Of a stretch of 64,000 bases of DNA, positions 35,992 to 43,919 are shown piece after piece. Source of the DNA: an uncultured Saprospiraceae bacterium (GTDB taxonomy: Bacteria > Bacteroidota > Bacteroidia > Chitinophagales > Saprospiraceae); contig CALHAM010000012.1 in the NCBI GenBank assembly GCA_937934275.1, forward strand, positions 62,001 through 126,000, in the 5' to 3' direction. The notes below the pieces were generated by a model that saw only the letters and a program-made list of their open reading frames with translations, had not been told where the DNA came from and did no database searches. Numbering within the stretch: position 1 is the first letter of the stretch; the number at the start of each line of letters is the position of its first letter. A program made the position numbers and the translations under genes.

Positions 35992-36489
35992 ATGAACCGG
36001 TTTACACTCGCTGCTTTTTGTAGCCTCATTGGATTAGCTTCGCTCTTTTCGCAGAGTCCCTCCTTTTTCAACCAAGTGATTGGTGCTGCGGGCCGAACGG
36101 GCCTCAACCAGGGTCGCCACTTCGCCTATACGATAGGCGAGCCTGTTGTTTGGACGGGGGTCGGAACTGAGCGTATCCTGACACAAGGTTTTCATCAGCC
36201 CGAACATACGCGCTTAGTTTACGTGGGCGAACCTGACTTGTCGGCGTGGAACATTGCCGTTTTTCCCAACCCTACTGCTAACGTTCTGAACGTGCGTTTT
36301 TCTACTGAAAAAGGCGCGTATTTGTTGGCCACCGTTTTCGATGCTGCCGGGCGCGTTATGCTCTCGAACGAACACCTCTCAGACGGCGATGTTTTAGACT
36401 GCCGCCAATGGCAACCCGGCCTTTATCTCCTAACGCTTACCGACCCTACCTCGCGGGCATCGGCGATTACGCGCTTCATCCGCTTGTAG
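35992..36489 (+). CDS. Small exported protein with T9SS type A sorting domain
   Basis: 165 residues from the ATG at 35992, which is followed at once by a signal peptide (MNRFTLAAFCSLIGLASLFSQ). The middle (NQVIGAAGRTGLNQGRHFAYTIGEP, split by short gaps; TERILTQGFHQPEH) resembles the short GEP/TQGF-type leader common in small Bacteroidota surface proteins. The last ~80 residues form a sorting domain: VFPNPTANVLNVRF, ATVFDAAGRV, QPGLYLLTL and the end ITRFIRL. It lies 72 bases before the large S74 protein and on the same strand. The mature domain is too small to be an enzyme; it may be a ligand- or partner-binding piece. Confidence 0.8.
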   Translation: MNRFTLAAFCSLIGLASLFSQSPSFFNQVIGAAGRTGLNQGRHFAYTIGEPVVWTGVGTERILTQGFHQPEHTRLVYVGEPDLSAWNIAVFPNPTANVLNVRFSTEKGAYLLATVFDAAGRVMLSNEHLSDGDVLDCRQWQPGLYLLTLTDPTSRASAITRFIRL

Positions 36490-36561
36490 TCTCACCTCGC
36501 TTTCCGTTTCCTCTGCACAGGTCTAACTTTTCATTTTTTATTCAAAAATCGATTTACTATC

Positions 36562-39500
36562 ATGGTTAACCGTCTCTTACCCTTACTGCTGCTGGGCATG
36601 TTATGGGCGTTGAACGCTGCGGCTCAAAACGTACCACAAGGGTTCAATTACCAATGCATTGTCCGCGACAACACCGGCGCCTCCATCAACAACCAAACGG
36701 TTACCCTTCTCTTTACCATTCGAAACAATGCGCCCAATGGTCCGATCGTCTATTCCGAGATGCAGACGACATCGACAAATGCATTCGGGCTAATCAATTT
36801 AGCCATTGGCAACGGCACACCATTGCAAGGCAACTTCGCCAACATTAATTGGGGAGCTAGCGCTAAATTCTTAACGGTATCCATCGAGACTGCTCCGGGT
36901 GTTTTCGATGAAATAGGCTCCTCTCAACTGCTCAGTGTTCCCTATGCCCTTTACTCACTAAATGCTGCTAACGGGGCAGATAATTGGGGCACGCAAACCG
37001 TACAGACTACTCCAGTTCTTAGCGGTAACGGAACGACGGCCGCTCCACTGACCCTCGCCCAACAAGGCGCCCAAATGGGGCAGGTACTCAAGTGGAACGG
37101 CTCTTCTTGGGTACCGCAAAACGACGAAACAGGCCAGAGCGGCACTGTCACGGAGGTCAACACCGGCGCAGGGCTGACCGGTGGTCCCATCACAACCAGC
37201 GGGACGATCAGCTTGGCAAATGCTCCCGTAACACCAGGCCTTTACGGTGGGCCAAACGACATTCCCGTTATCACTGTAGACCAATACGGCCGTGTGGTTA
37301 ACGCTAGCACTGTACCGGTTATCCTAACGACCATCAATGCCGGCCCAGGTATCAATGTGGCTCAGAGTGGACAAACCTTTACCATTACAAATCTGGGTGA
37401 TTTAGACCCCTCTGACGACATTACGACGGCCTCCATCGCCGATGGTGAAATCACTGGCCCGTTCAGCAACTTGCAAATTAAACCCGGCGCTGTGAGCACG
37501 CCTAAGCTAGCCGACGGCGCCGTCAATGCCTCTAAAATTGCCGACGGCGCCGTCAATACCAGCAAAATCGCCAACGGTGCAGTTACGGGTGTCAAGATCA
37601 GCGACATGGGCGCCGGCAACGGTCAAGTACTCAAATGGAACGGCTCCACTTGGGCACCCGCACCCGATGCTGTCGGCCCTAATGTCAGCCTCAATGCCGG
37701 CGCTGGCATCAGTGTCAGCGGTGCATTTCCCAACTTCACCATTACCAATACGGGTGACACAGACCCGAGTAATGACATCACCGCTACCAGTATCGCCGAT
37801 GGTGAAATCACCGGCACCTTCACCAATTTGCAAATTAAGCCCGGTGCTGTTACTGCCTTCAAGATAGCCGACAATGCCGTTACGTCCCTGAAGATCAATA
37901 CACACGCCGTTACGGGTAACAAGATAGACCCCATGAACGCTACCGTCGGGCAGGTGCTCAAATGGAACGGCTCTACCTGGGCACCCGCGCCCGATAATGT
38001 AGGCATGGTTACGATAAACGGCGGCTTGGGCATTGATGTCGTAGCCGTTGGCCAAAACTTCACCATATCGAACACCGGCGACGTTAACCCCTTCGACGAT
38101 ATCACCACCAACAGCATTGCCGATGGCGACGTAACGGGGCCATTCAGCAACTTGCAACTGAAAGCCGGCGTTGTGGGTAGCGTAGAATTGGCCAACAATG
38201 CCGTACAGACGTCTAAAATCTTAGATGGCGCTGTTACGGGCAACAAAATCGCTCAGGGAGGAGCCACCAACGGCCAGGTGCTCAAATGGAACGGCACGAC
38301 CTGGGCGCCTGCCAATGACCTTGGCCCCGACAACTGGGGCACACAAACTGCTGTGGTCAGCATGCGCCTGAGCGGCAACGGCACCGCCACAAGCCCCTTG
38401 GATATTGCTCAAATGGGAGCCACTACAGGCCAGGTGCTCAAGTGGAATGGTTCCGTTTGGGCTCCCGCCAACGAAACAGGCGGCAACAACTACTCGGCCG
38501 GTCCGGGCATCAGCATCACCGGCACGGCGCCTAACTTCACCATTAGCAATATCGGCGACAACGACAACGACCCCACCAACGAAATCCAAACACTTAGCCT
38601 CAGCGGCCAAGACTTGACGCTCTCTAAGGGCGGCGGAACCGTAACGCTGCCACCCAGCAACTCCTACTCGGCCGGCACAGGTATCAGCATCACTGGAACG
38701 GCGCCCAACTTCACCATCATCAACACCGGCGATACCAACCCCAGCGATGACATCACGACCAGCAGCATCGCCGGCGGCGATGTAACCGGCCCGTTCAGCA
38801 ACCTCCAAATTGTAGCCGGGGCCGTGGGAACGCCCGAACTAGCAAATGGCGCCGTTACGGGGGAAAAAATAAACCAAATGGGCGCCAACAATGGCTACGT
38901 ACTCAAGTGGAACGACTCCACGTGGGCTGCCGTTGACGGCGCTATATACACCTCTTTGAACATTGCTGGCAACGGATCGGCCGGCGATCCATTGCGCATC
39001 AGCAATATGGGGGCTAATGACGGCCAAGTGCTCGTCTGGGACAGCGGGGCCAACCTTTGGGTACCCGCCGATAACGATTGGGGCAATCAGACTGTCTTAT
39101 CCGACAATACCCTCGAAGGAGACGGCACTTCTGCTGCACCGCTCAAAATAGCCTGGCAGAACGCAGCAGTCGGTCAGGTGCTCAAGTGGAACGGCTCCAC
39201 CTGGGTACCCGACGATGACCAAGTGGCCACCGCCGGCAGCGGCGATAATTGGGGCACGCAAACTGTCGTGTCCGACAATACCCTCGACGGCAATGGAACT
39301 ACACTGGCTCCGTTGCGCCTTGCCCAGCAGGGCGCTACTTCGGGCCAAGTGCTCAAGTGGAACGGCTCGACGTGGGCACCTGCTGATGAAACCGGTGGCA
39401 ACACCTACTCGGCCGGTACAGGCATCAGCATCACTGGCACAGCACCGAACTTCACCATCACTAACACCGGCGACAACGACAACGACCCCACTAACGAAAT

Positions 39501-40623
39501 CCAAACGCTCAGCCTCAGCGGCAACGACCTGACGCTCTCCAACGGCGGCGGAACCGTCACACTGCCGCCCAGCAACACCTACTCGGCCGGCACGGGCATC
39601 AGCATCAGCGGCACAGCACCGAACTTCACCATCACCAACATCGGCGACAACGACAACGACCCCACTAATGAATGGCAAACTCTGAGCCTAAACGGCACTC
39701 AACTGAGCATTTCGGGCACGGGGTCAACCGTCAACTTCGACACTCTGCTGGGCGGTGCAGGCTTAGGCCTCTGGGCAGCTAGCGGCACCAACATCTACAA
39801 CGCCAATACAGGCAATGTAGGCATAGGCATTACGACCCCCCTGCGGCCTTTGCACGTCAAGGGCAATGCGGAAGTGCTTCGCATCGAAGGAGCGGGAGAC
39901 GCTACTTTAGGGTTTGCTAACGGCCCCAATGTTTCGGCCAGCCTCTCCAAGACCACAAGCTTTCTCACCCTGGAAACCCAAGACTCCTCCAGCATCATCC
40001 TGGCCACCGGCGCCGGCAAGTCTGTATTTGTGGATGGCCTGACAGGCTTTATGGGTTTAGGCAACCTCAGCCACCCGAGCGCCCGCCTACGAGTTTCGCA
40101 CACTACGGGGGCCGCAGGGCTGATGATTGAGAACCTCAACAGCGGAGGTCAATGGGATTTTCGCGTCAACCCCGTTTCGGGCGGGCTTGAGCTGTACAAC
40201 AACTTCAGCGTCGGCCCAGTGGGTGTCTTCCAGCCGAGCGGCATCTACGTGCCCTCCGACAAGCGTTTGAAAAAGGACATCCAATCCGTCGGCCGTACGC
40301 TGGAGCGTCTTGCCCTGCTTCAGCCCGTTTATTACCGCTATCGCCACGAGAACGCCGATGCCAAGCGCTCGGTGGGCTTTGTAGCCCAAGACGTAGAGCT
40401 CTTGTTTCCGGAACTCGTTACGCAAAACCCCATGCCCGACGGCAATACCTATCTGGGGGTGAACTACGCCGGCTTTAGCGTCTTGGCCATTAAGGCCATT
40501 CAGGAACAGCAGGAGGAAATCCAGGCACTGCGCCAGAAGAACGAACAGCTGGAAAAACGCCTCAATGCCCTAGAAGCGCGCCTGTTACAGCAAGAACAAG
40601 CCCGTGCTTCGGCGGAGAAATAG
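36562..40623 (+). CDS. Giant tail-fibre-like surface protein with S74 intramolecular chaperone domain
   Basis: 1,353 residues. A signal peptide (about 1-22, ending AAAQ) is followed by a ~100-residue opening domain (NVPQGFNYQCIVRDNTG, typical of this group). Then comes a long repetitive shaft in which GQVLKWNGSTW-type units recur nine times, mixed with GPFSNLQIK and DGAVT-KI units. Two longer 58-residue blocks carry DNDNDPTNE. The last ~120 residues hold the S74 (endosialidase chaperone) domain, with SDKRLKKDI and the self-cleavage site before Ser1232-Asp1233, then GFVAQDVE and a C-terminal coiled coil (NEQLEKRLNALEARLLQQ). The family folds as trimers, and the chaperone is cut off after assembly. 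A terminator follows. Confidence 0.88.
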   Translation: MVNRLLPLLLLGMLWALNAAAQNVPQGFNYQCIVRDNTGASINNQTVTLLFTIRNNAPNGPIVYSEMQTTSTNAFGLINLAIGNGTPLQGNFANINWGASAKFLTVSIETAPGVFDEIGSSQLLSVPYALYSLNAANGADNWGTQTVQTTPVLSGNGTTAAPLTLAQQGAQMGQVLKWNGSSWVPQNDETGQSGTVTEVNTGAGLTGGPITTSGTISLANAPVTPGLYGGPNDIPVITVDQYGRVVNASTVPVILTTINAGPGINVAQSGQTFTITNLGDLDPSDDITTASIADGEITGPFSNLQIKPGAVSTPKLADGAVNASKIADGAVNTSKIANGAVTGVKISDMGAGNGQVLKWNGSTWAPAPDAVGPNVSLNAGAGISVSGAFPNFTITNTGDTDPSNDITATSIADGEITGTFTNLQIKPGAVTAFKIADNAVTSLKINTHAVTGNKIDPMNATVGQVLKWNGSTWAPAPDNVGMVTINGGLGIDVVAVGQNFTISNTGDVNPFDDITTNSIADGDVTGPFSNLQLKAGVVGSVELANNAVQTSKILDGAVTGNKIAQGGATNGQVLKWNGTTWAPANDLGPDNWGTQTAVVSMRLSGNGTATSPLDIAQMGATTGQVLKWNGSVWAPANETGGNNYSAGPGISITGTAPNFTISNIGDNDNDPTNEIQTLSLSGQDLTLSKGGGTVTLPPSNSYSAGTGISITGTAPNFTIINTGDTNPSDDITTSSIAGGDVTGPFSNLQIVAGAVGTPELANGAVTGEKINQMGANNGYVLKWNDSTWAAVDGAIYTSLNIAGNGSAGDPLRISNMGANDGQVLVWDSGANLWVPADNDWGNQTVLSDNTLEGDGTSAAPLKIAWQNAAVGQVLKWNGSTWVPDDDQVATAGSGDNWGTQTVVSDNTLDGNGTTLAPLRLAQQGATSGQVLKWNGSTWAPADETGGNTYSAGTGISITGTAPNFTITNTGDNDNDPTNEIQTLSLSGNDLTLSNGGGTVTLPPSNTYSAGTGISISGTAPNFTITNIGDNDNDPTNEWQTLSLNGTQLSISGTGSTVNFDTLLGGAGLGLWAASGTNIYNANTGNVGIGITTPLRPLHVKGNAEVLRIEGAGDATLGFANGPNVSASLSKTTSFLTLETQDSSSIILATGAGKSVFVDGLTGFMGLGNLSHPSARLRVSHTTGAAGLMIENLNSGGQWDFRVNPVSGGLELYNNFSVGPVGVFQPSGIYVPSDKRLKKDIQSVGRTLERLALLQPVYYRYRHENADAKRSVGFVAQDVELLFPELVTQNPMPDGNTYLGVNYAGFSVLAIKAIQEQQEEIQALRQKNEQLEKRLNALEARLLQQEQARASAEK
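37078..39400 (+). repeat. Nine GQVLKWNGS-type coding repeats
   Basis: Units start near 37078, 37618, 37948, 38272, 38428, 38890, 39022, 39172 and 39340. Seven keep GQVLKWNG exactly; two are diverged (GYVLKWND and GQVLVWDS). Spacing varies from about 130 to 540 bases, so these are parts of larger irregular shaft modules rather than a strict tandem array. Confidence 0.85.
38491..38664 (+). repeat. 174-bp direct repeat, copy 1, in the shaft
   Basis: Encodes YSAG-GISITGTAPNF-TI then GDNDNDPTNEIQTLSLSG and GGGTVTLPPSN. It matches 39406-39579 at exactly the same length with most bases identical, so it arose by duplication. Confidence 0.85.
39406..39579 (+). repeat. 174-bp direct repeat, copy 2, in the shaft
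   Basis: Second copy of the repeat at 38491-38664. A shorter third copy begins at 39580 and a partial one at 38665. The D-N-D-N-D-P run resembles calcium-binding turns in other extracellular proteins; binding is inferred only. Confidence 0.8.
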
Positions 40624-40642
40624 TCGTTTGGGCGCATCAGCG

Positions 40643-40690
40643 AAACGCCGCTGCCTCGCATCTTTGCGGAGCAACGGCGTTTTACTTTTT
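40643..40690 (+). terminator. Terminator after the S74 protein
   Basis: AAACGCCG (40643-40650) pairs with CGGCGTTT (about 40675-40682), with extra TGC/GCA pairing inside, followed by a T-rich stretch (TTTACTTTTT). Confidence 0.65.
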
Positions 40691-40744
40691 AGCAAGAGAA
40701 CTAAACGTACTCAAAAACTGTGTAACCCATTAGCCCCTATCTAT

Positions 40745-41977
40745 ATGAGGCTCTTTTACCTGCTTTTGCTCATCGCTTTAGCCAACACCCGCCTGAAGGC
40801 CCAGGTTTTTTTTCTTCGAGACACGTTTTGCTCCGATCAGTTGATTGTGGTCAATGGAAGTGTCTATGGCCCTGACCGCCCCACAGGCACAGAAGTCATC
40901 GTGGGCGGTGCCACGAATGGAGCAGACAGCATTATAGAGGTTCGATTGGTATTCTTAAAACCCGCCCTCACCCGCCTAGAAGGCAAATACTGCGTTGGCG
41001 ATACGGTGTGGGTCAATGGTGTTGCCTACCATGCGGGCTTTTTCCTCGGGAAAGAAATCATTGAAGGCGGGGCAGCCAACGGCTGCGATAGTATTATAGA
41101 GGTGGATCTAAAATTCTTTCCTAGGCCTATTGTGGACATCGTGCAGCCGTTGTGCGACGGTGACACGCTGTGGGTGAACAACCAGCCTTACAGCGCCTTT
41201 CGGCCTACGGGCGTAGAAATCATTCCAGGGGGCGCTCAAGGGGGCTGCGATAGCATTGTGCGTGTTACGCTCACCATCATCCCGCTGCCGTTTTTCGAAC
41301 TGGTCGATACCCTCTGTCCCGATGATGTGCGCATTATCAACGGCACTCGCTACGACCGGGAGACGCGCTCTGGAGTTGAACTTTTAAAAGGTGCTTCTAG
41401 TAGTGGCTGCGACTCCATTCTCTACGTGTATTTTTTCTTTCGCGACTCTTGGATGACTCTGGGCCAAGACCAAGAAGTATTTTATGGGGAAGAAGTCTGT
41501 CTAAAGCCGCTGTTTAGCTTTTCTCCAACTTCATTGCAGTGGTCACCGCCCTTGCCGTGTACTAACCTGTCGTGTTTACCGTATTGCCAAACGTATACCA
41601 AGAATGCCCAATATCGCTTGGAGGCCCGCGATCCGTACGGCTGTCTGCTGCGCGACAGCGTTTCTATACGCATATCGCGTCAGGCTCCCATCTACGCGCC
41701 TAATGTTTTTGCGCCGAACGGCTCTTCGCCCAACAATCGCTTCTTTCTTAGCGCCAGCTCCGGAGTGGTACAAATCAATCGCATGCTCATTGCCAACCGA
41801 TGGGGCGAGCTGCTCTACGAGCGCAACAACTTCCCACCTAATGTGCCCGAGTTGGGCTGGGACGGAAGTTTCCGAGGTCAGGCTGCGCCTCCTGATGTAT
41901 ATGTGTTTTGGGCCGAAGTACTTCTGTGGGACGGACGCACCGAGAGCCTCTCCGGCTCTGTGATGCTGGTGCATTGA
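40745..41977 (+). CDS. T9SS type B (CHU_C-like) sorting-domain protein with four repeats
   Basis: 410 residues from the ATG at 40745 (MRLFYLLLLIALANT); the longer frame upstream lacks a signal peptide. Four repeats of about 50-60 residues follow, each starting C-x-G-D or similar, then WVNGVAY, GKEII-GGA and GCDSIIEV (Cys29 onward). The C-terminal ~90 residues form a gliding-motility-associated domain: APNVFAPNGSSPNNRFF, INRMLIANRWGELLYER, WDGSFRG and DVYVFWAEV, which marks type B cargo handled by T9SS and its partner. These repeats resemble ones in large Bacteroidota adhesins. It ends 19 bases from a convergent MFS gene. Confidence 0.87.
   Translation: MRLFYLLLLIALANTRLKAQVFFLRDTFCSDQLIVVNGSVYGPDRPTGTEVIVGGATNGADSIIEVRLVFLKPALTRLEGKYCVGDTVWVNGVAYHAGFFLGKEIIEGGAANGCDSIIEVDLKFFPRPIVDIVQPLCDGDTLWVNNQPYSAFRPTGVEIIPGGAQGGCDSIVRVTLTIIPLPFFELVDTLCPDDVRIINGTRYDRETRSGVELLKGASSSGCDSILYVYFFFRDSWMTLGQDQEVFYGEEVCLKPLFSFSPTSLQWSPPLPCTNLSCLPYCQTYTKNAQYRLEARDPYGCLLRDSVSIRISRQAPIYAPNVFAPNGSSPNNRFFLSASSGVVQINRMLIANRWGELLYERNNFPPNVPELGWDGSFRGQAAPPDVYVFWAEVLLWDGRTESLSGSVMLVH
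40829..41435 (+). repeat. Four coding repeats of about 160 bp
   Basis: Units start near 40829, 40989, 41151 and 41312. Shared residues are Cys, D, VNG-x-Y, a P-T-G or related, I-GGA and GCDSI. The first copy has ADSI in place of CDSI. Confidence 0.75.
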
Positions 41978-41995
41978 CGACACTCCTGTTTACTA

Positions 41996-43168
41996 CTACA
42001 AACGCACGCGAGCCAAATAAAGGCCTACCCCCATTGCTACCGCAGCGCTCGTGCCGAAAGCTACGCCCGCGCCAAATTGGTACCACAAAAACCCAGTGAG
42101 GCTACTAGCAGCTAAGGCGGCTATGCTCTGAAACGCCGTGAACGTGCCGACCGCCGTAGCCATCTCTTTGCGCGCGCTGATGTTGCTGATCCAAGCCTTG
42201 GCCACGCTTTCTGTGGCTGCGGCGTATATGCCGTAAAGAAAGAAGCAAACGCCAACCACCCAGGCTTCAGAGGCAAAACCCATTCCGAAATACACAACGG
42301 CAAAGAGGAACAAGCCGCCCACCAGCACGCGCCGCATACCAAAGCGATCGGCCAAAATCCCCGTGGGAAAAGCGGCCAACGCGTAGACTAAATTGTAGAA
42401 AATGTAAACGCCTACCACGCCGGTGTCATTCAATCCTGCTTCTTTGGCCTTTAGGAGCAAAAAAACATCGGAGCTGTTGAACAAGGCAAAAACCAGCAAT
42501 CCGCCCACTAAGCGCCGATAAGCTGCTGGTCCTTCGCGCCAATAGGCCGCAAAAGCGGTAAAATTCCACTTAGAAAATGGACTCTCCGGCCGTTCTGTTC
42601 GCGTGCGTTCGCGTATTAAAAGCGTTGCCCCCACGGCAAGAAGCCCAGGTAAGAAGGCTATCCAAAACAGCGTGCGGTAATCGCCCGGATAGTAATAAAG
42701 ATACAGCAGCGCCAACACAGGCCCAATGACGGCCCCCAACGTATCCATGCTGCGGTGAAAACCAAATACTCGCCCTTTTGTGGCAGGAGTGGCTTCGTCT
42801 GAAAGCAGTGCATCGCGCGCACCCGTGCGCAGTCCTTTGCCGAGGCGCTCCAACGTGCGTGCCAGAAAAATCCACCACATCCACGAAAACACCGCCAGCA
42901 TCGGCTTAGCCACAGCACTCAGCGCATATCCTACTTGCACAAACGGCAAGCGCCGAGCGCTGTGGTCGCTCCAACGCCCAAAATAGCCCTTGCTCAAACC
43001 AGCTACCGCCTCGGCTACGCCCTCTAATGCCCCGATGGCCAGCGCCGAAAAACCAATGCTCTTTAAAAACAGCGGCATCACTGGATAGAGCATTTCGCTC
43101 GCCACATCCGTAAATAGGCTCACCAAGCTGAGCATCCACACATTGCGGGTCAAATAGGCGTATCTCAC
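41996..43168 (-). CDS. Major facilitator superfamily transporter
   Basis: 390 residues with about 12 hydrophobic helices. The N-terminal helix starts NVWMLSLVSLFTDVASEMLYPVMPLFL, split by the family motif, and the cytoplasmic loop between helices 2 and 3 has KGYFGRWSDHSARRLP, the usual GxLaDrxGrr-like MFS signature. Between helices 6 and 7 the loop is longer and charged (RERTRTERPESPFSKW). The substrate cannot be inferred; the subgroup looks like small-molecule or sugar exporters. It lies between convergent surface genes and rnpB on the same strand, with no partner in an operon. Confidence 0.85.
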   Translation of the reverse strand: MRYAYLTRNVWMLSLVSLFTDVASEMLYPVMPLFLKSIGFSALAIGALEGVAEAVAGLSKGYFGRWSDHSARRLPFVQVGYALSAVAKPMLAVFSWMWWIFLARTLERLGKGLRTGARDALLSDEATPATKGRVFGFHRSMDTLGAVIGPVLALLYLYYYPGDYRTLFWIAFLPGLLAVGATLLIRERTRTERPESPFSKWNFTAFAAYWREGPAAYRRLVGGLLVFALFNSSDVFLLLKAKEAGLNDTGVVGVYIFYNLVYALAAFPTGILADRFGMRRVLVGGLFLFAVVYFGMGFASEAWVVGVCFFLYGIYAAATESVAKAWISNISARKEMATAVGTFTAFQSIAALAASSLTGFLWYQFGAGVAFGTSAAVAMGVGLYLARVRL

Positions 43169-43290
43169 TATGAATCCGATATTTTAAGAAAGAGTACTGC
43201 ACGAAAACAAGTGTTTCCACGGCTCTTTCGTTTCGGCGCCAAAAATAGGCGACAGTAGCTCCGCCCTCCTCTAACCTACTTTTGAAAAAA

Positions 43291-43700
43291 GCACTGCAAA
43301 CCTGTAAGCCGGATTCTGTTCCCGTTTCCGGGCCTCTGCCATTTATCTGGGCCGACGCCTCACGGCGCGGCTCTGCGCTGCCTACCCCCCTTGCTGCCCC
43401 AAGGATGGAGCAATGTGCGAGCCACACATCCTCCGCCGAAGCGGAGCGCAAGGCATACTTGGCATTTCAACCCGCAAGGTTTATCCGCCCTCCGACTTGC
43501 GCCGGAGCGCCGTGCGCTCTTACCGCACGTTTTCACCCTTACCGCAGGCACTAAAGCCAGCGGCGGTTGTTTTCTGTGACCCTCTCTGTGCCTCGACCGT
43601 TGTCGAGACCCCACCCGTTAGGTGGTGCGGTGCTCTGTGTTGTCCGGACTTTCCTCCCCGCCTTTGGAAAGGCAAAGGTGGCAGAGCGGTTTGCAGTGCA
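43291..43700 (-). ncRNA. rnpB: RNase P RNA (bacterial class A)
   Basis: About 410 bases on the minus strand. P1 pairs GGTTTGCAGTGC (ending 43700 on the + strand) with GCACTGCAAACC (43291-43302). The first conserved region GAGGAAAGTCCGGAC (43642-43656, complement shown) and the last, CCGGCTTAC (43304-43312 complement), are both present, as is GATAAATGGCAG between them. It makes the 5' ends of tRNAs with the RnpA protein (not in this window). The 3' end is followed by a T-run on the minus strand. Exact ends are uncertain by a few bases. Confidence 0.95.
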
Positions 43701-43803
43701 ATTTTTTTGGCAATACCTATGTGTCTTTAGGATGACGGGCTAAAGCCGATGATTGGCACGATTTTTTGCTCTTGCAGGGCACTTTTTAGCCAAAGGCTTC
43801 TTG

Positions 43804-43811
43804 TACTTTTG
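43804..43811 (+). promoter_or_regulatory. Candidate -7 element of the sensor kinase gene
   Basis: TACTTTTG fits TAnnTTTG and lies 109 bases before the kinase start. No TTG is at the usual -33 distance. Confidence 0.35.
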
Positions 43812-43919
43812 CGCGATGCTTGCGCCGGTAAGCCTGTAATTGACGAGGAGCGGCCACTCCACCTAGCTCTTTTAGGGTTCTTTTGAAGGCCTCTCAAACA
43901 TCGCCCGGGTGCGCATATT

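Noticed and set aside
37507..39678. Long open frames (about 190-216 codons) opposite the S74 shaft
   Set aside because: They mirror the repeats of the sense protein and have repeated, meaningless composition. They are shadows.
36562..40623. A prophage tail fibre
   Set aside because: No capsid, tail, integrase or terminase gene is near; the protein has a signal peptide, and the group is common in exported Bacteroidota proteins.
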